Shown: in pieces, positions 56,957 through 64,000 of the stretch
How the letters are laid out: the number at the start of each line of letters is the position of its first letter
How positions within the stretch are numbered: the first letter of the stretch is position 1
DNA from: Sepiola atlantica
Lineage: Eukaryota > Mollusca > Cephalopoda > Sepiida > Sepiolidae
DNA: 64,000 nucleotides
NCBI GenBank assembly: GCA_963556195.1
Contig: OY744519.1
Location: forward strand, 109,740,532 to 109,804,531
Direction of reading: 5' to 3'
Made by a program: the position numbers and the translations under genes
Notes under the pieces: generated by a model
The model's database searches: none
The model's input: only the letters and a program-made list of their open reading frames with translations
What the model was told of the DNA's origin: nothing

Positions 56957-58837
56957 AGGACTCCCCCCCAGATTGAAAAATATTGAAAATATTATTCAAT
57001 ATGAACAGTTGTAGATGAGAAGCATTCTTTGTGGGTATGTCTGTTTTGCTGTTGAAGATTAGAAAAAGTAGTGTGCACGCTACTTATTTCTGTATCTGTA
57101 TTGAATGATTGATCGCAAGTGCGTCTGTGGAATTGAGTGTTTGTAACGCATGTGGATCTGCGTGTTGTTTGGGTCTGCATCAAGTTTGAGTGCAAGTGAG
57201 TTTGCAGTCGAAAAATGTTGAGTGCAAGTGAATTTGCACTTGTTGGTGGCGTTGTTCATGTTGATTAGTCTGCGTGATGCGGAGCTGATGAACGAACGTT
57301 GAATTGTCAGTGAATGTTTGGTGCTTGGGTCTGCGCGGTTGTTGATGAGTGAGCACAAGTGAATCTGTGCGGTATTGATGAGTGAGCACAAGTGAGTCTG
57401 TGCAGTGTTGATGAATGAGCACAAGTGAGTCTGTGCAGTTGTTGATGAGTGAGCACAAGTGAATCTGTGCAGTTGTTGATGAATGAGCACAAGTGAATCT
57501 GTGCAGTTGTTGATGAATGAGCACAAGTGAGTCTGTGCAGTTGTTGATGAATGAGCACAAGTGAGTCTGTGCAGGTGTTGATGAATGAGCACAAGTGAGT
57601 CTGTGCAGTTGTTGATGTTGTTCATGTTAATTAGTCCGTGTTGTGGAGCTGATGAACAAACATCTAGTTGTTGAGATCGGTGGTACACTATGGTCAAAGT
57701 CAGATGCACAAATGTCTGCAAGTGAGTTAGCAGGTCCAGGTACAAGTGGGTCTGTACTGGTGTTGGTGCGCGTCGTTCGAGTTGATGTGTCCCCCAGTTG
57801 ATCAACGAACGTCCAGTTGTTGAGTATTTAGTCGTGCTTGTGCAGTTGTACTCATTTTGAACTGGTATGATTTCTTCCATAGTGTCGTCAGTGATGTCCG
57901 GAAATGTTTGGTGCTTGATGAATGTCCGGGAAAATGTGGTTGTTCATCTTGTGTTGAAGATTGTTGGTAGGCCTTGACGGGTGATGTTGTTCGTGTTTGT
58001 CGTCGTGTGTTGGTCGTTTTGTAGTTTTCTTTTCCTTTATATATATATTTCCAACACGTGAGTAGAAGGGAAAAAGAAGAAAAAAATGGAGCTGTAATTT
58101 GTTTCACACACGGAATGACGTTTTTGTTTTCGTTTGTTTGAATGTTAGTTTCCAAGTAGAGAAAGATATGGCGGCTTCTCTTTCCTTTGTTGTTGAAAAG
58201 AAAGAAAAAAAAAATCGTATTTTCTTTTTTGTTTGAATTTTCATTTCCACGTGGTTAGAGAGATAAAAAATGGCGTTTTTTTTTTTTTAAATTTTTTTTA
58301 TCAACACGTGGTCATGGCAAGGGGTGGCGGCATTTTTTTGAATTTTTTTTTTTTTCAACACGTGGTCACGAAAAGGATGGGCAGCGTGAGCGTTTGTTTT
58401 CTTTTGTTTTCTTTTTATCTCCACGTGTTCAAAACAAAGGAAGTGGCGTCTTGTAAGGTCCTTTTGTTCGTCGAAAAAGAAAACAAAAGGATTGGCAAAA
58501 GTTTGTCTTTTTCTTTGTATATAATTTTCCGACACATGGGTAAAGAAAGAGAAGAAAAAATGAAATTGTAATTTGTTTTATACTCGGAGAAACCGAGAAA
58601 TGTTTTTGTTTTTCTTGTTTGGGTATTTCCGCGTGGCCAGGAAAAATGGAGACGGTGGCTTCTTTTCTTTTGTTTGTTTGTATATTTCTACCTCGTGGGT
58701 AGAAAAAAAAAAGGAAAAAGATGGGTGCGTAATTCGTTTCACCACGAAAGAAAAAACGAGAAATGATTTTTTTTTGTTCTAGTACGAAATTAATTACTCC
58801 GCCACATACAACAAAGCTTGCACGTCAGGTCACCAAT
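56957..58837 (-). other. LARD-2 interior with two repeat arrays
   Basis: Holds the 34-bp array at 57339-57612 and, from 58040 to 58780, about seven degenerate units of 80-100 bp that each have a CACGTG-like core (CACGTGGTTAGAG, ACACGTGGTCATGGC, ACACGTGGTCACG, CCACGTGTTC, CGCGTGGCC) next to a T-run. Frames of up to 266 codons on the minus strand only translate the repeats. The putative primer-binding site is at 58820-58835. Confidence 0.7.
57339..57612. repeat. 34-bp minisatellite, about eight units
   Basis: GTTGTTGATGAATGAGCACA plus AGTGARTCTGTGCA, repeated with few changes. It produces open frames in all three minus-strand phases (reading TDSLVLIHQ, HRLTCAHSS), which marks them as by-products. 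Confidence 0.95.
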
Positions 58838-59427
58838 TGCTAGGATCGTGGGTCGTGTTCCCCCGATTATAGACGTGTTCAGTAAATCAAGCAATTGTTG
58901 CATGCAAAGACAGAGTAATAATTAACAAACAAAAATGAAGTAGTTCAAATAACGTTTATTGAACGTGTGCGTACGTGGAATGATGAAGTGTGTGATGTAT
59001 GCATGTGTGTCGATGGAAAAACAGTTCTTGAAAAAGGTATAAGAAGAAATGAATGAATCCGGCGAGAGGAAAAGTCTTTGAAATCCGTAACACAAAGAAA
59101 CCGAGTTGAGAACTCTTACCGTTGTTTGCCCACGTGTTGGTAGTTGTTTTGCTGAGACAAGTTCAAGAGAAAAGCGTGAGACGAAACGCTAGTGTATTAG
59201 CGTCGTTCTGCCAACCAGAGAAGAGTGAAACGGAACGCTAGTGTCAGCGTCTGCCTGCCGAGGCAGGTCGGTGAGGAAGAGAGGGATTTTCCGTTAAGCA
59301 CCGGTTTTTATAGTCAGAAGGGCAGATAACTCTGGTGTCGCTTTATAGTGCCACCTGTCGGTGAAAAAGCGACACCTACCGGCAAACCGGTGTAGTTATG
59401 TTTTGAAAGGAGGAGGTAACTGCTACA
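58838..59427 (-). repeat. LARD-2 LTR (5' LTR in minus orientation)
   Basis: Partner of 56365-56956. Followed by the duplicated GTAC. Confidence 0.85.
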
Positions 59428-59479
59428 GTACTAAGAAGATAAGACACTTCGAAGGGAACGGCTACACACTACATGTAGA

Positions 59480-61320
59480 CATATGACGGTGGTAATTCTC
59501 TCTTAAATTAGTTCATCTTTGATTTAGTAATTGTTTGGTATTTAAGAAAGGATACTGATGGTTTTGTTCATGTCAGTTTCAAGGTGGAATTTTGATAGTG
59601 ATTTTATGGTAAAACTATAAAAGAAAATCGTTTAGACTAAAATTCAAGATGGATGACAAACCTGTCTTGATAGGAAAATATTAAATAAAAAACAAATACT
59701 TACTTATTTCCCCATAAGTTTGAAATATTGTTAAGCAATAACAAGTTAAACGTTTTGTTTGTCCTGAAAAGAAATCTAATTTAATTTTGAACATATATAA
59801 AAATTGAACTTTTAGACCCACGTGTCGAGACCATTTTTTTCTAAAATTGTTAGCAATAAAATATTATTGACTAGAAATTTGTTAAAACTTCAAAGTATAA
59901 TATCTGTTCTGATACTATAATTCATCTATCCTGTCCTCGGTCAGTGAATAATAAATCCTTCTAGACTGAGACAATTTAAATTTTTGTCCTCATCCAGAAG
60001 ACTCCTTTTTATAGATCTGGATTTTCTCCACATTAAAACAAGATGCTTTGAACATATTGTTGTCATTTCTGTCTAAAATTATTTAATGTTTGATCTAGTA
60101 ATTGTTTGCTGTTTAAAAAAAGGATACCGATAATTTTGTTCATGTCGTTTTCATGGTTGGAAATCTCATAGTGATTTGAAGGTAAAACTATGAAAACACA
60201 GTGCTTATACAGGCACATATAAAAAAACCCATTTCCAAATAAAAACTATTGTTTATACTTACATATCAGGCAAAAATAAGTATTCTCACAAAAATTAGGA
60301 AAAATTATCAAGTAGAATTTTAATTAAAAATACAAATCAGTGTTATCGTATTTTGCTGACGGTCATTCGTTTATTACTTGTTTATATGACAGATTGGGTT
60401 ATGTCCCTCTGATTTACATGTTTTTCGCTCTAATCAATGGCGGATTTGTAAAATACGATCAAACTGATTTTTAATTAAAATTCTACTCGATAATTTTTTA
60501 TGCAGATACTATTTTTGCCTGATACATGAGTATATTAAGGAGTTTTCCGACTAATTTATTTGGAATTACGATTTTCACCTGCTACGTTTTTCATAGTGCC
60601 CTCATCTGTATAAGCACAAACAAATTCATAGACTAAAATTCAAGATTGTTGACAAACTTGTCTTGATAGAAAAAGGCTTAAATAAAAAATACTTGCTTTT
60701 CTCTAAAATTTGAAATATTTTTTACACAATAACAAGCCTGCATAACATAACGCGTTTTGTTTGTCCGGATAGAAAATCAACTATTATATTTACCCGTCGA
60801 CTGTCATAAAATAATATCAATTAGAAATTCGGTTCAAACTTGTTTCTTTTTGTATAAATTTTAAAAGATTTTGTGCCAAAACGTTCTTTATGTGTGTAAT
60901 AAAATTCTAAAACAATTCAAATATGTTTGGTGCTAGAAAAAACCCCAAAGATTTGAAACATTGAATTAAATATATATATTTATAAATAAAATTTAGATTT
61001 TCAACACATTGGGGATTTTGACCCCTAGAGTAAATGTGGTATCGTGGTGACTAATGATTCTAGCAAAGATTTGAATAGACATTCCACTCCACACACTTTT
61101 GATGGTCTTGTGCCTAATTTGTTTAAAATTTTAATTGTATTTTTATATTTTTTGCAATAAAATGATTAAAAGTGTAATATCTGTTCGGATACTACACTTC
61201 GTCTTTTCTGTCCTCGGTCCATAAAGGTAAATGAGAAATTCTTCTAGACTGAAGCAATTTTATTTTTTGTCCCAATCCAGAGTGTCTCTTTTTAGAAGCT
61301 TGATTTTCCTCACATAAAAA
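59480..61320. repeat. Diverged duplication, unit about 570 bp, second copy interrupted
   Basis: Unit 1 (59480-60050) and unit 2 (60063-61320) share in order TTTGATYTAGTAATTGTTTG, TTTTGTTCATGTC, GACTAAAATTCAAGAT.G, GTCTTGATAG, CGTTTTGTTTGTCC, TAATATCTGTTC.GATACTA, CTGTCCTCGGTC, CTTCTAGACTGA and GATTTTC. Unit 2 carries the foldback insertion at 60201-60617 and a further 300-bp stretch. Confidence 0.8.
60201..60617. mobile_element. Foldback MITE inserted in duplication unit 2
   Basis: Ends GTGCTTATACAG and CTGTATAAGCAC are perfect inverted 12-mers. Internally AATTATCAAGTAGAATTTTA, ATTAAAAATACAAATCAGT pairs with ACTGATTTTTAATTAAAATT, CTACTCGATAATT. It interrupts sequence that is continuous in unit 1. 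No clear target duplication and no ORF. Confidence 0.8.
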
Positions 61321-62470
61321 CCAAACTTCTGTCTAACTCTGTTCTGTCTTCGTGGGGAGGCAAGTAAATAGAAATAGTAAATAAAAATCCATGAAACAAC
61401 GTAATGTTTATTTTCTCTAATGCGGCAATAACACAACTTAACTATTCATTTTGAATTCTTGTTTTTTCTTTTTATTTATATTGAATAAAGTTCAGTTGCA
61501 GTATAAATCGAATCGTGTTCCTTTCTTTTCTTTTTTTAAATGAAAGCATTAAAATTTTCTAATGTTTTTTTTTAAAGGCTCTCATTCATTACTGATAGTC
61601 TGACTGTTCGACAGATCTCGCTTGCTACTTACTAGCATGACGTCACTTTTAGTTTATTTTATGACGGCCTTAGGGTTTGTGTTAAATTTTTTTTAGTTTC
61701 TTAAAAATAAATAGAGTTGAAAGAAATCCCTAAAATATATATATATATATAGTTGATTCACTTAATAAATTGAATAAAAATTTAAAACCATTCTTAATAT
61801 GGAGGGTCGGGGGGTAATTGACCCTAACCTTAAGTCAGGGAAAAAATGAAACAGTTGTTTTATTTAATATTGATACTAATTGACTATTCGGCTGTAGCTC
61901 AGTCATTACCAGTCTATTCCATAAATCATAATTGGAAACATTGAGAGCCGATATGGATTCACATCTAGAGACGTATGGGCACCACGAATAAATTATAGAT
62001 TATAAGGAATATAATTTTAAAGAAAATCATTATAATCGCCCAATAGAGTAAAAGTGAATGTTTCACCAAGAAGAAAAGCAAAAGAATTGACAGTTTAGTT
62101 ATAATTTCAAACTTTTTGACCTTAGTTTTAAAGAATGCACCTCTAAGAAAATGGATCCATGCAGTTCTAAATTTTTGAACCATATCAATAAGAATTGATC
62201 CATTAATCTTATAACTTCCAGTTCATAGTTTAAAGCTGTGCACAATAAAGGCATTGGACCACACATCTCATAGATTCACTGTTTAATACTATTAAAGAAC
62301 AGGAGTTGAATAATGTTCATATTTAACAGAAAACAATAGAACTTAATTCATTGCATTTAATAATCGAACAAAAAACTGATATAAACATTTCTCGGAATCT
62401 GGTATTTCTAACTTTATGTGTGTGTTTGTATTTGCACATCGATGAATGTGTAATGCGAGTCTTAAAGACA
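61321..62470. other. AT-rich stretch; possible weak tRNA-like remnant at 61889
   Basis: Contains a short TA run (61735-61752). TTCGGCTGTAGCTCAGTCAT (61889) looks like the start of a tRNA-derived SINE, but no B box follows. Nothing else recognised. Confidence 0.4.
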
Positions 62471-62479
62471 GGCTTTGAT

Positions 62480-62762
62480 CTGATGACCTCACAGGAAGAT
62501 TAATTCTGGACAGTATAGGGAGATGTGTACATAACAGGAAACTACGATGGTATGGCCACAGCGAAAGAATGGATGAGAGATTTTGGGGTAGCAGATGTAA
62601 AACAGTTGAGATAGAACAGTTAGTTCACAGAGGAAGGCCAAGTAAAACATGGGAAGAAGTGTTAAGGATGGACTTGAGAGAAAGAGGGATAAACAAAGAC
62701 CTGACCAGAGATAGGTTAGTTAGGAAGTCAATTTCTAAAAGCAGTTCAACACATGCTTAAAA
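62480..62762 (+). pseudogene. LINE ORF2 C-terminal fragment (GRPSKTW type)
   Basis: Plus-strand frame: RLILDSIGRCVHNRKLRWYG, HSERMDERFW, HRGRPSKTWEEVLRMDLRER and DRLVRKSIS. Same C-terminal module (LRWYGH, GRPrKTW) as at 2116-2460, but closer to consensus. 5'-truncated. Confidence 0.8.
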
Positions 62763-62829
62763 TCGATGATAATTTTGAAGAATATGTTCACCAAAAATAA
62801 AGATGAACAAATTCTTAAAAATTATTGTA

Positions 62830-63330
62830 ACATGATTTAAAAAAAAAGAAATTTAATAGAAAATCGCTCCAGGCAAGACATACAGCTACTTGATATAAGG
62901 AAATAGAAATAACAAAAGATGATTATCACAAAGACAGGAAATGCCTTAGTCTTGAAAAGAACATGGATATAGGTAGGAGGAAAACAATCTGCAGGAAGAG
63001 AGTTCCACAAGTTTGCAGTTCTTGGAAATAAGCGATTGGAATAGGAAGCTGTTTTATAACCAGGTATAAAAACAGCGAATTGGTGAAGACCACTCGACCA
63101 ACGAGTCAGATCAGCTGGAACAAAAGAAGCAGGGAATATATCAAACAATTCTTAAGAACACATGCCATAATAGTATTCATAGAAAAGACTGAGACTAACA
63201 CCATCACGTCTGTGAGAGAGAGGGTGCAGAGAAGAAGAAAGGGCAGGACCAATCAAATTACAGATACACTATTGAACCTTATCACTAATCCTCAAATAGG
63301 ACAGAGATTCTTTAAGACTTCTATTTATTA
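62830..63330 (-). pseudogene. Jockey/CR1-type LINE C-terminus and 3' end
   Basis: Minus frame with DIFPASFVPADLTRWSSGLH, FPRTANLWNSLPADCFPPTY, preceded upstream by the RRDG..LSLFYEYYYGMCS block also seen in the 42.7-kb LINE. It ends in a form of the shared tail (TACTTGATATAAGG on plus, CTGGAGCGATTTTC on minus) and A-rich sequence. Confidence 0.85.
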
Positions 63331-63850
63331 GCAGAAAGCCCATCCGGTGTTGCCCACTAATGAATGAGGACCCCTATGCCCCCAGCCCTGAACTCAATAT
63401 TTCCATTTATATAATGTTCTGTAATTTTCATAATTTGCTTTTCTTTTGTATTTGCGTCATTTATTTACATCATCTTCTACTCTCCTTCTCTAACATTTTA
63501 TCTGCTACTACTACTATTTCATTTATTCACCATCTCCCACGTTCAGCTACCCCTTCCTCTCACCAATTCTCGTTGCATTTGACCTTCCTTCCACCATCTA
63601 ACACATTCAATATGCAAGCAAGCAAGCAATATTATCAGAGGTTTAGTATTATATAGATAAGCCAAAAATGCCAAAACAGTGAAAATATTCTTCAAAATTA
63701 TTTTCACTTGATTCTTTAAGATTTTTGTTTATTATTAGAAGGTTCACCTGGCGTTGTCCGGTAATTAATGAGGGTCCCTTTGCTCCTAGCCCTGAACGCT
63801 ATATTACAATTTTTATAATGTTCTAGGATTCTGCGAAGAGGGAGGAAGTT
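63318..63850. repeat. Two copies of a Helitron-like end repeat, about 110 bp
   Basis: 63318-63430 and 63735-63845 share TATTAG, CCGGTGTTGCCCACTAATGA / CTGGCGTTGTCCGGTAATTA, ATGAGG.CCC, GCYCC.AGCCCTGAAC and TATAATGTTCT. On the minus strand GGCAACACCGG close to CTAATA resembles Helitron/Helentron 3' ends. Confidence 0.65.
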
Positions 63851-64000
63851 GTTAAAAACTGTATTTAAGCATAATAATTAATGTCTTTAATTTTATTTCA
63901 TCCGGCCTTACAAGGGCTCTTCATTCCTAAAACATAGAATATGTACTTATTTCCATGCCAACATTTTGACAATCATTGATCAGGCATAAGGTGTTCGTAT

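Larger units (their letters stand above)
56361..59431 (-). mobile_element. Non-coding LTR retroelement LARD-2 with 4-bp target duplication
   Basis: Direct repeats 56365-56956 (592 bp) and 58838-59427 (590 bp) flank a 1.9-kb interior without gag or pol. GTAC at 56361-56364 and 59428-59431 is the target duplication. On the minus strand the LTR starts TGTAGCAGTTACC and ends in CA, and after two bases (AT) a primer-binding-like TGGTGACCTGACGTGC follows, the same spacing as in LARD-1. The orientation is therefore minus. Confidence 0.85.

Noticed and set aside
57080..57880. 266-codon minus-strand ORF and overlapping 126- and 95-codon frames
   Set aside because: All three phases are open because the 34-bp unit is not a multiple of three and has no stop in any phase. 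The peptide is the repeat translated, inside a non-coding LTR element.

Overview
The window is repeat-dense, AT-rich eukaryotic DNA in which I recognise no host protein-coding gene, no complete tRNA or rRNA gene and no CRISPR array. Every coding signal I can name belongs to a transposable element, and nearly all are broken by stops or frameshifts. The mix of Penelope-like elements, Jockey/CR1-type LINEs, tRNA-derived SINEs, hAT and mariner transposons, Helitron-like ends, long (TA)n and (CA)n tracts and minisatellites suggests a mollusc, most likely a cephalopod such as an octopus. That assignment is inference from familiarity with such repeats, not a database result.

Layout. 0.3-3.2 kb: a Penelope-like element (minus) with reverse transcriptase and GIY-YIG domains, then two LINE 3' ends. 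3.7-6.8 kb: two tRNA-derived SINE-like families that carry hammerhead-ribozyme motifs and TA tails, a Helitron-like end and a SINE with a LINE-like tail. 6.9-16.8 kb: a probable decayed hAT transposon with a duplicated left end and a frameshifted transposase at 14.4-16.5 kb. Nested inside it are a young non-coding LTR element (8.8-12.0 kb, matching 905-bp LTRs) and a 1-kb palindromic element. 17-24 kb: SINEs, a Helitron-like end and a 35-bp minisatellite with higher-order structure. 24.9-26.1 kb: LINE endonuclease/RT remnant. 26-31 kb: mostly featureless. 31.2-33.9 kb: a LINE 3' end between long direct repeats, and a 1.95-kb element with 8-bp target duplication. 35-42 kb: a repeat pair with hammerhead-like cores, a Jockey-type fragment, a 5S-rRNA-derived SINE, a second Penelope-like fragment and another hammerhead candidate. 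42.7-45.4 kb: the longest LINE remnant (minus). 46.1-48.5 kb: a Helitron-like element and a complete-length, frameshifted mariner. 51-54.4 kb: a palindrome and a 76-bp minisatellite element. 56.4-59.4 kb: a second non-coding LTR element. 59.5-64 kb: a duplication with a foldback insertion, LINE ends and Helitron-like repeats.

The most striking theme is small catalytic RNA. At least six places on the minus strand have a hammerhead core or its remnant: a CUGANGA box, a stem II hairpin, GAAA, a short stem III and a UH cleavage site. The best (5808-5848) lies directly after a tRNA-like promoter region and before a TA-rich tail. A second family has the same order. This suggests SINE-like RNAs that would cut themselves off their tails. 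Hammerheads are already known in Penelope-like elements, retrozymes and schistosome satellites, so the novelty lies in this architecture and must be tested.
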